Positions 25,535 through 33,911 of a DNA stretch of 64,000 nt are shown here, one piece after another. The notes beneath the pieces were generated by a model. The model had not been told where the DNA came from and searched no databases. It was given only the letters and a program-made list of their open reading frames with translations. Numbering within the stretch: position 1 is the first letter of the stretch; each line of letters begins with the position of its first letter. Made by a program: the position numbers and the translations under genes. The DNA is taken from the NCBI RefSeq assembly GCF_040096055.1, contig NZ_JBBMFK010000010.1:62001-126000 (forward strand). The letters are read 5' to 3'. Source of the DNA: Pseudoflavonifractor intestinihominis. GTDB lineage: Bacteria > Bacillota > Clostridia > Oscillospirales > Oscillospiraceae.

Positions 25535-25544
25535 ATAATGGTTG

Positions 25545-25811
25545 TTACTTACGGATGCCCAGCTTGGCGATGATGGCGCGGTACCGCTCGATGTCCTTGG
25601 CCATCAGGTAGTCCAGCATCTTGCGGCGCTTACCGACCATCTTCAGCAGGCCACGACGGCTGTGGTTGTCGTGGGTGTGGATCTTCAGGTGCTCGGTCAG
25701 CTCCTGGATGCGGGCGGTCAGAATGGCGATCTGGACCTCGGGGGAGCCGGTGTCAGTGGGGTGAGTGCGGTTGGCCTCGATCACGGCCGTCTTTTCGTCC
25801 TTACGGATCAT
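25545..25811 (-). CDS. rpsO: 30S ribosomal protein S15
   Basis: An 88-residue protein with the full S15 pattern: DTGSPEVQIAILTARI near residue 20, LTEHLKIHTHDNHSRRGLL near residue 38, and the KRRKMLDYL helix. It binds 16S rRNA in the platform of the small subunit. The start at 25811 follows AAAGGTGG. It forms an operon with pnp. Confidence 0.98.
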   Translation of the reverse strand: MIRKDEKTAVIEANRTHPTDTGSPEVQIAILTARIQELTEHLKIHTHDNHSRRGLLKMVGKRRKMLDYLMAKDIERYRAIIAKLGIRK

Positions 25812-25939
25812 GGGAAAAGTTCCACCTTTCAAATAAATTGCCCGGCGGCTGAGTAACGGGTGGGCGGACCCCCGCGGATACGCGGCAATTGTCCCGAAAC
25901 TAAGCGGCAGGCGTCTTGCGCACATTTGCGTGCCATGGT

Positions 25940-25968
25940 AGTCTATCATATTTTGCCCACGATGTAAA
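25940..25968 (-). promoter_or_regulatory. Promoter of rpsO
   Basis: TTTACA (25963-25968) and TAGACT (25940-25945) on the minus strand with a 17-bp spacer, leaving a leader of about 120 bases. Confidence 0.6.
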
Positions 25969-26020
25969 GGGAAAAATCACAATTTTCAGGGTTTTCTCCC
26001 TTGTTTCCGTCCGGTGAGGC

Positions 26021-26791
26021 CTACTGTCCCGGCAGGTCGTTGGGCCTGGGCACCCCGGCGGCCTCCCGGGCCTCGTCGGTGCCGATGTAGGTGAGATTGG
26101 TGAAGACGGCCTCCAGCCTGCGGTCGGGGTAATGGGCGTCCAGGAACTGCGCCACCGGCCCGGCAGGAGGGATGTCATGCTGCCGCTGGTTCATCCGGCC
26201 CAGGGCGGCGGAGGTGAGGCCGATATCAAAGGCCATCAGCGCCGCCAGCACCATGGTGAGGGGGCGGCCCGCCCCGTTTGGGATCTTCCCGATCCAGCGG
26301 CACGCCGCCGGGTAGGCACACTTGACCCACAGCACCGCCGCCACCCCCCAGAACAGGGAGAAGACCAGGTTCACCCGGCCGTTGATGTTGAAGGGCAGGT
26401 GGCTGTAATCCCAGAAGCAGGCGCCGAAGAGCACCTCCTGGAGCCAGGAGCAGGCGTACTCGTACGCCGCGCCCAGGGCGGTACCCGCCAGCAGGATGAG
26501 GAGGGAGCTGCGGCGGGCCAGGCGGTGGAAGCACACCGTGAACAGCACCGCCCCCAGGCCCCACACCAGGGAGAAGGAGCCGTAAATGACCCCGCTGCGG
26601 TTTTGCAGCTCCCCGCGGGTGAGGAGCATGAAGGCCGTCTCCACCAGGCAGCCCAGGAAGGAGACGCCGAGGAAAATCCAGAAGAGCTTATAAAAATTCA
26701 CGCCCCGGGCAAAAAAGCCGGGGGTATTCTCCGGGGAGACGGCCTCCGCCTGCCGGGGGCCGGAAAGGGCCGCGGTCTGCTGTTGTGTCAT
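26021..26791 (-). CDS. Putative ABC transporter permease of the CmpB type (membrane protein)
   Basis: A 256-residue membrane protein starting at ATG 26791 behind AAAGGAG. After a soluble lead of about 35 residues come five to six hydrophobic segments. The stretch SFLGCLVETAFMLLTRGELQNRSGV (in parts) and the following WGLGAVL and EYACSWLQEVLFG match the family labelled putative ABC transporter permease, which is common in Clostridia; the known members lack a linked ATPase, so transport activity is doubtful. It has its own weak promoter and is not in an operon with rpsO. Confidence 0.72.
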   Translation of the reverse strand: MTQQQTAALSGPRQAEAVSPENTPGFFARGVNFYKLFWIFLGVSFLGCLVETAFMLLTRGELQNRSGVIYGSFSLVWGLGAVLFTVCFHRLARRSSLLILLAGTALGAAYEYACSWLQEVLFGACFWDYSHLPFNINGRVNLVFSLFWGVAAVLWVKCAYPAACRWIGKIPNGAGRPLTMVLAALMAFDIGLTSAALGRMNQRQHDIPPAGPVAQFLDAHYPDRRLEAVFTNLTYIGTDEAREAAGVPRPNDLPGQ

Positions 26792-26953
26792 GGGAGAAAC
26801 TCCTTTCTCTGTCCAGCGCCCTGGAACTGTGGATATCATACCACCCGGCCATTGGGTTCAACATAAAGGAAGTATTAAATTTTCATTTAACTTTTCCCCT
26901 GAAAACTCAAAATTTCGACCTTGGAAAGGGTTTTTGTCCTCTGTCCGGCCGCG

Positions 26954-26990
26954 AAAAATGTCCCCGCCGCCCGAAACGGGCGGCGGGGAC
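26954..26990 (-). terminator. Terminator of the ABC exporter operon
   Basis: A 14-bp stem GTCCCCGCCGCCCG (26960-26973) with complement 26977-26990 and a TTTTT run on the minus strand. Confidence 0.92.
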
Positions 26991-27009
26991 GGATCATCTG
27001 ACGGCAGGC

Positions 27010-28632
27010 TCATTTGATGCGGAAGGTCTTCTCCGCCCGGTTCCACACCACGGCCAGGGCCACGGCGCTGTACGCGACGGTGCACGCCACCACCGCCAGG
27101 GTGAATACCCCGGTGGGCTGCTTGACCTGGAGGCACATCCAGCATACAAAATAGACCACCCAGTTAAGAATACCGAAGAAGGGGTTCTTCACCGCCAGCT
27201 GGGCGGTGTAGGGCTGGAAGATGTAGTAGAGGAACAGGGGGTGGACCGAGAAGAACACGGCCAGGCTGAGCACCGCCAGGCAGAACAGGGCCAGAGCGCC
27301 GCTCAGAGGCGCCCCCGCGGCCAGGGTGACGGCGGCGGCGCCTACGCAGATGGCGGCGGCCACCAGCAGGTTGCGCCTGGCCACCTGGCCCAGCCGGATG
27401 GTGAAGTTGCGCAGAAGCACCTTCCGCTCCCGGTACCAGCCGTACCGGAGAAGGGAGATGTCGCAGTTGTAGAACATGGCCTTGCAGATGCGCTGGCCCA
27501 GGGTGTTGCAGATGAGATACATGATGAACACGAAGATGGGCAGGAACCGGGTGGGGAACTCGGCCATGAGCCCGGTCATGGTGTCCGGGGCGAAGAGCAC
27601 GCCGCCCAGCCCCACCAGCACTGCCGCGGCCACAATGCCCAGGGCGTACTTCACCGGCCGGTTCAGCAGCCGCCGGTGGCGCAGGAAGAACAGGCCGTTG
27701 AGGTAGGCGTACCCCTTCAGGGCGGCGATGCGGCCCCCGGCGTCCTCCGCCCGCAGGTCGGATTCCTTCATCTGCACATCCCGGAAGGCAGCCTGGGCGG
27801 CGTTCTGCTTGGCGGCGGCGGTGGACACGTTCTCCGCCCGGCAGGTTTTCCACACCAGGGCCTGATAGTGGGGATAACGGAGGAGCCAGATGCCCGCCCA
27901 GGCCCCGCAACCCACCGACGCGATGTACACCGCCGGGTTGAAGAGGAACCGCTCCATGGGCAGGGGGGTGGGCAGCAGCAGGGTGGCGTAGGCCCCGCCC
28001 AGGGCCGTCACGGTGACGGCCGCGATGTACCAGAAGCTCTTGCCCGGCTGCTTCTCCCAGCGGTCCCACACCCACACGTGGAACAGCTCGCCGATGCACC
28101 GGAAGGCGGCCAGCTGCACGGTGAGCAGCAGCCCCGCCCACCAGCCGGGGCCAAGCAGGGCGGCGAACACAATCAGGGCCGGGGTGAAGGTCACAAAGGA
28201 CTGGAGGTGCTCCCGCCCGGCGGTGGCCGCCAGGCTGGCCCGGGCGCTCATGCCCATCTGCCGCACGCAGGTGTACTTCACCAGGCTGGCGGTGAGGATG
28301 TTGGACTGGAGGAAGGCCCCACCCAAAAAGCTGAGAAAGAACAGGGCTGTGAGGAAGCTGAGCCACAGCGTCTCGGGCTGGACCTCCTCCCCCAGGAACA
28401 GCGTGGCGGGCAGCAGGCAGCAGAGGAACAGGTAGATGAACTTTCCGGCAAAGGCGGCGATGAGCTTCAGCACCTCCACCACGGCCATGAGCCGCTGCTT
28501 GCCCGCCGAGGCGGCGTACACCCGGTCGGGGAACAGGCGGCGGATGAGGGGGATCTTCTTGAGCCAGAAGAGGAAGCGGTTGCAGCTCATGGCCGACTGC
28601 ACCCGGAACACATTCCGCATGTCCTTAATCAT
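27010..28632 (-). CDS. ABC exporter permease, large membrane subunit
   Basis: A 540-residue protein with about 12 predicted membrane segments in two groups, separated by a charged cytoplasmic stretch near residues 285-315 (TAAAKQNAAQAAFRDVQMKE). It overlaps the end of the ATPase gene by 8 bases, so the two are translationally coupled subunits of one transporter. Sequence similarity to a named family is not obvious; it resembles large permeases of two-gene ABC exporters in Firmicutes. Cargo unknown. Confidence 0.78.
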   Translation of the reverse strand: MIKDMRNVFRVQSAMSCNRFLFWLKKIPLIRRLFPDRVYAASAGKQRLMAVVEVLKLIAAFAGKFIYLFLCCLLPATLFLGEEVQPETLWLSFLTALFFLSFLGGAFLQSNILTASLVKYTCVRQMGMSARASLAATAGREHLQSFVTFTPALIVFAALLGPGWWAGLLLTVQLAAFRCIGELFHVWVWDRWEKQPGKSFWYIAAVTVTALGGAYATLLLPTPLPMERFLFNPAVYIASVGCGAWAGIWLLRYPHYQALVWKTCRAENVSTAAAKQNAAQAAFRDVQMKESDLRAEDAGGRIAALKGYAYLNGLFFLRHRRLLNRPVKYALGIVAAAVLVGLGGVLFAPDTMTGLMAEFPTRFLPIFVFIMYLICNTLGQRICKAMFYNCDISLLRYGWYRERKVLLRNFTIRLGQVARRNLLVAAAICVGAAAVTLAAGAPLSGALALFCLAVLSLAVFFSVHPLFLYYIFQPYTAQLAVKNPFFGILNWVVYFVCWMCLQVKQPTGVFTLAVVACTVAYSAVALAVVWNRAEKTFRIK

Positions 28633-29338
28633 GGCGGTCCTCTTCTTTCAGCAGCTCCACCACCCGGTTCTCGAACTCAGGCGTGTGAATGATGGCCGGG
28701 TCCACCTCCTCCAGCACGCCGTGGTGGAGGAGGACGATCTCGTCGCACAGATCGGCGGCCAGCTGGAGGATGTGGGTGGAGAAGAGGATGATGTGGTCCT
28801 CCTTCATCTCGATGAGCAGGTCCTTCATCTCCTTGGCGGCCACCACGTCGAAGGAGGTGAGGGGCTCGTCCAGCAGGATGACCGGCGGCCGGGCGATGAG
28901 GAAGCAGAGCATCTGCATCTTGTTCTTCATGCCGTGGGAGTAGTCCTTCATCAGGCGGCAGCGGTCCTCGGCGTCAATGCCCACCAGGTCCAGCCAGTCG
29001 TCGGGAGTGCGGCCGGTGGGGTCCTTGCCGGCGTTGATCTCCTGGAAGAACTTCACGAACTCCCAGCCCGTCAGGAACTCGGGCACCACCGGCGTGGACA
29101 GCACATAGCCCACGTCCCCCTCGGCCAGGGGGCGGCGCGCTCCGTCCCCGTCCTCCACGCAGAAGGCGCCGCCGTCGGGCGGGAACTCCCCGGCCAGACA
29201 GTTCATCAGTGTGGTCTTGCCCGCGCCGTTGCGGCCCAGCAGGCCGTAGATCCGGCCCTGCTGGAAGGAGAAGGACGCGCCCTTGAGCACCTGCTTCTCC
29301 CCAAAATGCTTTTCGATCCCTTCCAAGATGAGCTTCAT
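28625..29338 (-). CDS. ABC exporter ATP-binding protein
   Basis: A 237-residue ATPase. Walker A is GRNGAGKTTLMN near residue 38, the signature is YSHGMKNKMQ near residue 140 (the usual serine-glycine pair is S-H-G), and Walker B is VILLDEPLT near residue 160, followed by the switch histidine in ILFSTHIL. It works with the overlapping permease and is regulated with the XRE-type gene upstream. Confidence 0.93.
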   Translation of the reverse strand: MKLILEGIEKHFGEKQVLKGASFSFQQGRIYGLLGRNGAGKTTLMNCLAGEFPPDGGAFCVEDGDGARRPLAEGDVGYVLSTPVVPEFLTGWEFVKFFQEINAGKDPTGRTPDDWLDLVGIDAEDRCRLMKDYSHGMKNKMQMLCFLIARPPVILLDEPLTSFDVVAAKEMKDLLIEMKEDHIILFSTHILQLAADLCDEIVLLHHGVLEEVDPAIIHTPEFENRVVELLKEEDRHD

Positions 29339-29381
29339 ACGTCTCTCTCTTTCCGCCGCCTTCCCGGGCGGCTGTCTCTTG

Positions 29382-29819
29382 TTACAGCTCCTTCTGGAGC
29401 CTGACCAGCTGGTACATGTAGATCACGAAATGGGCCAGGTAGGCCAGCATCACCACAACCATCACCGCCATGGGCACGTCCATCACCAGCAGAATGACCC
29501 ACTGGATGATAAAGATGGGGGTGGTGGCCAGCATGACACGGTGAGCGGCAATGCCCCGGATCAGCTGGTTACGCTCGTCCTTCTCCTCCCGCTCCGCCGT
29601 CCTGCGGGCCTTTTCGTTGCGGCGGTAGTGCCGGGCAAAGAGGGCCTTGACCGTCAGCAGAGCGCCCAGGGCGCCGCCCGCGCCGGACAGCAGGCCGCCT
29701 GCCAGCGGGGGCAGCTTCACACCCAGATTGTCCCCCACCAGCACCAGCAGCACCGCCAGCCAGCTCACCGCCGCGCCGATCCAGTACAGAATTTCCTTAT
29801 TTCTCTCCCTGTTCTTCAT
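29382..29819 (-). CDS. Small membrane protein linked to an XRE regulator
   Basis: A 145-residue protein starting at ATG 29819 behind GAGGAGG. It has two hydrophobic segments near residues 12-60 and two more near residues 95-135, separated by a charged stretch RRNEKARRTAEREEKDERNQ. Proteins of this type sit directly after small helix-turn-helix regulators in many Firmicutes and may sense the membrane or act as accessory to the exporter. It overlaps the regulator by 23 bases. Function unknown. Confidence 0.72.
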   Translation of the reverse strand: MKNRERNKEILYWIGAAVSWLAVLLVLVGDNLGVKLPPLAGGLLSGAGGALGALLTVKALFARHYRRNEKARRTAEREEKDERNQLIRGIAAHRVMLATTPIFIIQWVILLVMDVPMAVMVVVMLAYLAHFVIYMYQLVRLQKEL

Positions 29820-30003
29820 AGAGAAAGACCTCCTCAATGGTGGTGTGAAACAGCCGGGCGATCTTGAAGGCCAGCAGGATGGACGGGTTGTACCGCCCGT
29901 TCTCCAGGGACCCCACTGTCTGCCTGGATACCTCCAGCGCCTCGGCCAGCTCCTCCTGGGTCATGCCCCTGGCCTTCCGCAGCTCCTCCAGCCGGTTTTT
30001 CAC
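29797..30003 (-). CDS. XRE-family helix-turn-helix transcriptional regulator
   Basis: A 68-residue one-domain repressor. The helix-turn-helix is clear: MTQEELAEALEVSRQTVGSLE near residues 14-34, followed by NGRYNPSILLAFKIARLF. The start is GTG 30003 behind GGAGGGGG. It heads the operon regulator, membrane protein, ABC ATPase, ABC permease and has two palindromes on its own promoter, so it probably represses itself and the exporter until an unknown signal appears. Confidence 0.92.
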   Translation of the reverse strand: MKNRLEELRKARGMTQEELAEALEVSRQTVGSLENGRYNPSILLAFKIARLFHTTIEEVFLYEEQGEK

Positions 30004-30023
30004 GTTTTCGCCCCCTCCAAAAT

Positions 30024-30092
30024 GGAAAGTTCACTTTCCGTCCTGTGGCCCCAGTATAGTCCCGCCGCCCTATTTTGTCAAGTTAACTTTCC
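30024..30092 (-). promoter_or_regulatory. Promoter and operator palindromes of the XRE-exporter operon
   Basis: A near-consensus promoter, TTGACA (30076-30081), 17 bp, TATACT (30053-30058). Palindrome GGAAAGTtcACTTTCC (30024-30039) lies just after the start point, and a related AGTTAACT plus ACTTTCC (30081-30092) overlaps the far edge of the -35. The shared ACTTTCC half-site is likely the repressor's recognition sequence. Confidence 0.7.
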
Positions 30093-30109
30093 ATTAAAAT
30101 CATCTTTAC

Positions 30110-30150
30110 AAAAATACAGGACAGCGGATGCCGCAGCACCCGCTGTCCTG
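30110..30150 (-). terminator. Terminator of the small secreted protein gene
   Basis: CAGGACAGCGG (30117-30127) pairs with CCGCTGTCCTG (30140-30150), then TATTTTTG on the minus strand. Confidence 0.85.
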
Positions 30151-30165
30151 AGACAGAGACATGAT

Positions 30166-30576
30166 TCATACAGGCAGCGCGCCAGCCACCCGCTCCCGCC
30201 GTAAGTCATACAGCACACCGTCCTGCGCCACATAGTAGGCGATAGGCCCGGCATAGTACTTCCGCGCATCCGGGTAGTCCCGGTAGGGGTTGGACTCGCC
30301 GCCCTCCAGACAGATCAGGGTGGCCCGGTCCATAATCAGGTACCCCTGGGCAGAGAGCACCAGGATATGGGACGCCTCACCCCGCAGGTTATACAGCAGC
30401 TCCATGGAGGCGGCCTCTCCCATGTCCCGCATCTCCAGCGCAGCGGCCGCCTTGTCCCGCTCAACTCCGGTTATGGCCGGGCCGCCTTCTGGCTCTCTCA
30501 CGGTGGCTGTGGCGCACAACAGCAGTCCGGCCAGGATGCACAGGGCCGCCAGCCTGTGGCCGGTTCTTCGTCTCAT
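30166..30576 (-). CDS. Hypothetical secreted or membrane-anchored protein
   Basis: A 136-residue protein from ATG 30576 (behind GGGGGTG) with a hydrophobic N-terminal segment (LAALCILAGLLLCATA) that is a signal peptide or anchor. The soluble part has the stretch ELLYNLRGEASHILVLSAQG and EGGESNPYRDYPDARKYYAG, which I do not recognise with confidence; it recalls propeptide-type domains of bacterial cysteine proteases. Alone between two terminators, it is probably a single-gene unit. A TATAAT lies close upstream. Confidence 0.62.
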   Translation of the reverse strand: MRRRTGHRLAALCILAGLLLCATATVREPEGGPAITGVERDKAAAALEMRDMGEAASMELLYNLRGEASHILVLSAQGYLIMDRATLICLEGGESNPYRDYPDARKYYAGPIAYYVAQDGVLYDLRRERVAGALPV

Positions 30577-30651
30577 ATCCACACCCCCTTTTTCAATTCC
30601 ATTATAGCAAAATAGGGGACGAATTTCACCTCTTACTGCTGCTTTTCGTCC

Positions 30652-30686
30652 AAAAAACAGGCGCCCGCAGAAACGGGCGCCTGTTT
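30652..30686 (-). terminator. Terminator of ileS
   Basis: Stem AAACAGGCGCCCG (30655-30667) with complement 30674-30686; T-run on the minus strand. Confidence 0.92.
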
Positions 30687-30706
30687 GGCGGTGTTATGAG
30701 AATTTC

Positions 30707-33529
30707 TTACTGCTCCGCTTTCACAACAGCGGCGCAGCGGGGGCAGAGCTCGGGGTGGTCGTGGTCCTCGCCCACGTGCTCGTTGTACATCCAGCAGCGG
30801 GCGCACTTGGCGCCGGAGGCCTGCTCCACCTGGACGGTCAGGCCGGGGACGGCCTCGCCCTTGTAGCCCTCGCCGGAGCCGATGACGGCGTCCACGTGGG
30901 AGACGATGCAGATGGTCTCCAGGTCGTGGGTGTCGAAGCCGCCCAGGGGGCCCTTCCACAGATCCTGGGCCTCGTCGCCGTCAAAGTACAATGTGACGGA
31001 GGCCTCCAGGCTCTTGCCGATGCGCTTCTCGCCGCGGGCGATCTCCAGGGCCTTGTTCACGTCGGTGCGCAGGGCCATGGCGGCCTCCCAGCGCTCCGCG
31101 TCGGCCTGGGGCAGGGCCAGGGCCTCGTCAAAGTCGGGCATCTCGTTGAAGAGGACGCACTCGGCGTCGGCGGTCTTGTCGTGGGGCATGGCCTGCCAGA
31201 TCTCCTCGCTGGTGAAGGCCAGGATGGGGGCCACCAGACGGGTCATGCCGTCCAGAATCCGGTACAGGGCGGTCTGGGCGGAGCGGCGGCCGGCCTCGTC
31301 GCCGCAGTAGAGGCGGTCCTTGATGATGTCGAAGTAGAAGTTGGACAGGTCCACCACGCAGAAGTTGTACAGGCTGCGGTAGACGCCGTGGAACTCGTAC
31401 TTGTTGTAGAAGCTGCGCACGGTGCGGGCGAGCTCATTGAGCCGGGACAGGGCCCACTTGTCCAGATCCATCAGGTCGGCGTAGGCCACGGCGTCGGTGT
31501 CCGGGTCAAAGCCGTTCAGGCTGCCCAGCATGTAGCGGGCGGTGTTGCGGATCTTCAGGTAGGCGTCGGACAGCTGCTTCATGATCTCCTTGGAGATGCG
31601 CATGTCCTGGGTGTAGTCGGCGGAGGCCACCCACAGGCGGAGCAGGTCGGCGCCGTAGTCCTTGATGACCTCGTCGGGGGACACGGCGTTGCCCAGGGAC
31701 TTGTGCATGGCCTTGCCCTCGCCGTCCACGGTCCAGCCGTGGGTGGTGATCTGCTTGTAGGGGGCGATGCCGTTGACGGCGATGGAGGTGAGCATGGAGG
31801 ACTGGAACCAGCCGCGGTACTGGTCGCCGCCCTCCAGGTACAGGTCGGCGGGGTACTTCAGGTAGGGACGCTCGGCGGCCACGGCGGCCCAGGTGGAGCC
31901 GGAGTCGAACCACACGTCCATGATGTCGGTCTCCTTGGAGAAGTGGGCCTTGCCGCACTTGGGGCACACGAAGCCCTCGGGCAGCAGGTCCTTGGCCTCC
32001 CGCTCGAACCACACGTTGGAGCCGTGCTCCCGGAAGAGCTCAGCCACGTGGGCGATGGTCTCGGGGGTGACGATGTCGGCGCCGCAGTCGTCGCAGTAGA
32101 AGATGGGGATGGGCACGCCCCACACGCGCTGACGGCTGATGCACCAGTCGTTGCGCTCGGAGATCATGGAGATCATGCGCTCCTTGCCCCACTCAGGCTT
32201 CCACTGGATGGAGTCGCAGGCCTTGACGGCGGCGTCCTTGATGGCGTCCACGGAGCAGAACCACTGCTCGGTGGCCCGGTAGATGATGGGGTTCTTGCAG
32301 CGCCAGCAGTGGGGGTAGGAGTGGGTGATCTTCTCCTTGGCCACCAGGAAGCCCTCTTTCTCCAGGTCCTCCACCACCATGTCGTTGCCCTTGGCGTAGA
32401 ACTGGCCGTTGTAGCGGTCATCGGTCATGACGCCCTTGGCGTTGACAGGCACGGGGACGCCGATGTGGGTCAGGCCGGCCTTGTCGTACTGCTGGCAGAT
32501 CTGGAAGTCCTCGGCGCCGAAGCCGGGGGCGGTGTGGACACAGCCGGAGCCGGCGTCCAGGGTGACGTGGTCGCCGTTGAGGATGACGGACTCCCGGTCG
32601 AACAGGGGGTGGGTGGCGGTCATCAGCTCGAACTCGCTACCCTTCAGGGTGGCCAGCACCTTGCAGGCGTCGTAGTCGATATGGGCGGCCTTGCACACGC
32701 TCTCGGCCAGGTCCTTGGCCAGGATATATACCTCGCCGGCGGGCACCTGGAGGAGCACGTAGTCGAAGTCGGCGTTGAGGCAGATGGCGAAGTTGCCGGG
32801 GATGGTCCAGGGGGTGGTGGTCCAGATCACGAAGTAGGTCTTGGACAGGTCGGTGTACTGACCCAGCTTGCCCTTGTCGTCCCGCACGGGGAACTTGACG
32901 AAGATGGTGGTACAGGGGTCGTCGGCGTACTCGATCTCGGCCTCGGCCAGGGCGGTCTGGTCGTGGGGGCACCAGTACACGGGCTTCATGCCCTTGTAGA
33001 TGAGGCCCTTCTCGGCCATCTTGCCAAAGACCTCGATCTGCTTGGCCTCAAACTCGGGCAGCAGGGTGATATAGGGGTTCTCCCACTCGCCCAGCACGCC
33101 CAGGCGCTGGAACTGGCTGGTCATCTTGGCGATATAGCTCTCGGCGTACTCCTTGCACTTGGTGCGGAACTGGGCGGTGGTCATCTCGTCCCGCTTCACC
33201 TTCTTGTCCTTGAGGACGGCGGACTCGATGGGCAGGCCGTGGGTGTCCCAGCCGGGCACGTAGGGGGCGCACCAGCCGGTCATGTTCCGGTGCTTGACGA
33301 TCATATCCTTGAGGATCTTGTTCAGGGCGGTGCCGATGTGGATGTTGCCGTTGGCGTAGGGAGGGCCGTCGTGGAGGACGAAGGTGGGCTTGCCGTCGTT
33401 CTTCTTGATCAGCTTGTGGTAGATGTCCTTCTCCTCCATGGCCTTGAGCATATCGGGCTCACGCCGGGGCAGGCCCGCCCGCATGGGGAAGTCTGTCTTG
33501 GGGAGATGGATGGTCTTGTTGTAATCCAT
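30707..33529 (-). CDS. ileS: Isoleucyl-tRNA synthetase
   Basis: Charges tRNA-Ile; 940 residues, normal for the bacterial form. The HIGH motif appears as PYANGNIHIGTA near residue 65, the editing domain in the middle, and the KMSKS equivalent as KAMHKSLGNAV near residue 615. The C-terminal zinc site shows CARCWMY...CPRCAA, typical of the bacterial type. It is controlled by an isoleucine T-box in its leader. Confidence 0.98.
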   Translation of the reverse strand: MDYNKTIHLPKTDFPMRAGLPRREPDMLKAMEEKDIYHKLIKKNDGKPTFVLHDGPPYANGNIHIGTALNKILKDMIVKHRNMTGWCAPYVPGWDTHGLPIESAVLKDKKVKRDEMTTAQFRTKCKEYAESYIAKMTSQFQRLGVLGEWENPYITLLPEFEAKQIEVFGKMAEKGLIYKGMKPVYWCPHDQTALAEAEIEYADDPCTTIFVKFPVRDDKGKLGQYTDLSKTYFVIWTTTPWTIPGNFAICLNADFDYVLLQVPAGEVYILAKDLAESVCKAAHIDYDACKVLATLKGSEFELMTATHPLFDRESVILNGDHVTLDAGSGCVHTAPGFGAEDFQICQQYDKAGLTHIGVPVPVNAKGVMTDDRYNGQFYAKGNDMVVEDLEKEGFLVAKEKITHSYPHCWRCKNPIIYRATEQWFCSVDAIKDAAVKACDSIQWKPEWGKERMISMISERNDWCISRQRVWGVPIPIFYCDDCGADIVTPETIAHVAELFREHGSNVWFEREAKDLLPEGFVCPKCGKAHFSKETDIMDVWFDSGSTWAAVAAERPYLKYPADLYLEGGDQYRGWFQSSMLTSIAVNGIAPYKQITTHGWTVDGEGKAMHKSLGNAVSPDEVIKDYGADLLRLWVASADYTQDMRISKEIMKQLSDAYLKIRNTARYMLGSLNGFDPDTDAVAYADLMDLDKWALSRLNELARTVRSFYNKYEFHGVYRSLYNFCVVDLSNFYFDIIKDRLYCGDEAGRRSAQTALYRILDGMTRLVAPILAFTSEEIWQAMPHDKTADAECVLFNEMPDFDEALALPQADAERWEAAMALRTDVNKALEIARGEKRIGKSLEASVTLYFDGDEAQDLWKGPLGGFDTHDLETICIVSHVDAVIGSGEGYKGEAVPGLTVQVEQASGAKCARCWMYNEHVGEDHDHPELCPRCAAVVKAEQ

Positions 33530-33575
33530 GGTTCTCTGCGCTCCTTATTGTGATGATGAAAGATTCAAAGGGAAC

Positions 33576-33832
33576 AAAAAAGCGCCCCTGTCTCCCAAAA
33601 GAGACAAAGGCGCAAACCTCTGCGGTACCACTCTTCTTGCCGCAGGCATGCTGCGGCCGCTCAAGCCGGCGGATAACGGCGCCGCCCGTACCGGCTTAGT
33701 GGGGTCAGGCCCGTTCAGCCGGAGGCTCCGAGGTGATTTTCGTCCGTCCGCCTCTCCGCCTTTCACCAAAACGGCGGCTCTCTGGGCAGGTTGGGCCGGA
33801 CTACTCCTCCTCTTCCTTGCGTTTGCTGTATG
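33576..33832 (-). ncRNA. T-box riboswitch, isoleucine specifier
   Basis: On the minus strand the T-box core AGAGTGGTACCGCAGAG (33618-33634) is followed by a terminator whose arms are 33582-33596 and 33601-33613 with a T-run at 33576-33581. Upstream lie the stem I motifs, with specifier ATC in GAAAATCACC (33735-33737), which codes for Ile and matches ileS. Uncharged tRNA-Ile pairs with the specifier and the UGG of the core to form the antiterminator. Confidence 0.93.
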
Positions 33833-33876
33833 AAAAGAAAACACGGAGAAACACCCATAAGGGTGTTTCTCCGTGT
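33832..33876 (-). terminator. Perfect hairpin after divIVA
   Basis: ACACGGAGAAACACCC, ATAA, then its full complement (33841-33876), followed on the minus strand by TTTTCTTTTC. It terminates the division operon but also lies at the predicted 5' end of the ileS leader. Confidence 0.85.
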
Positions 33877-33905
33877 ATCTTACCTGTTTTCCCCGGTTAT
33901 GTCAA
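33877..33905 (-). promoter_or_regulatory. Promoter of the ileS T-box leader
   Basis: TTGACA (33900-33905), a 17-bp spacer, and TAAGAT (33877-33882) lie between the divIVA stop and the hairpin. Transcription should start near 33870, inside the hairpin's first arm. Confidence 0.72.
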
Positions 33906-33911
33906 GGGGAA

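Noticed and set aside
30755..33553. A 932-codon plus-strand frame opposite ileS
   Set aside because: The minus strand encodes a full isoleucyl-tRNA synthetase with all motifs; the opposite frame is repetitive and unlikely to be translated.
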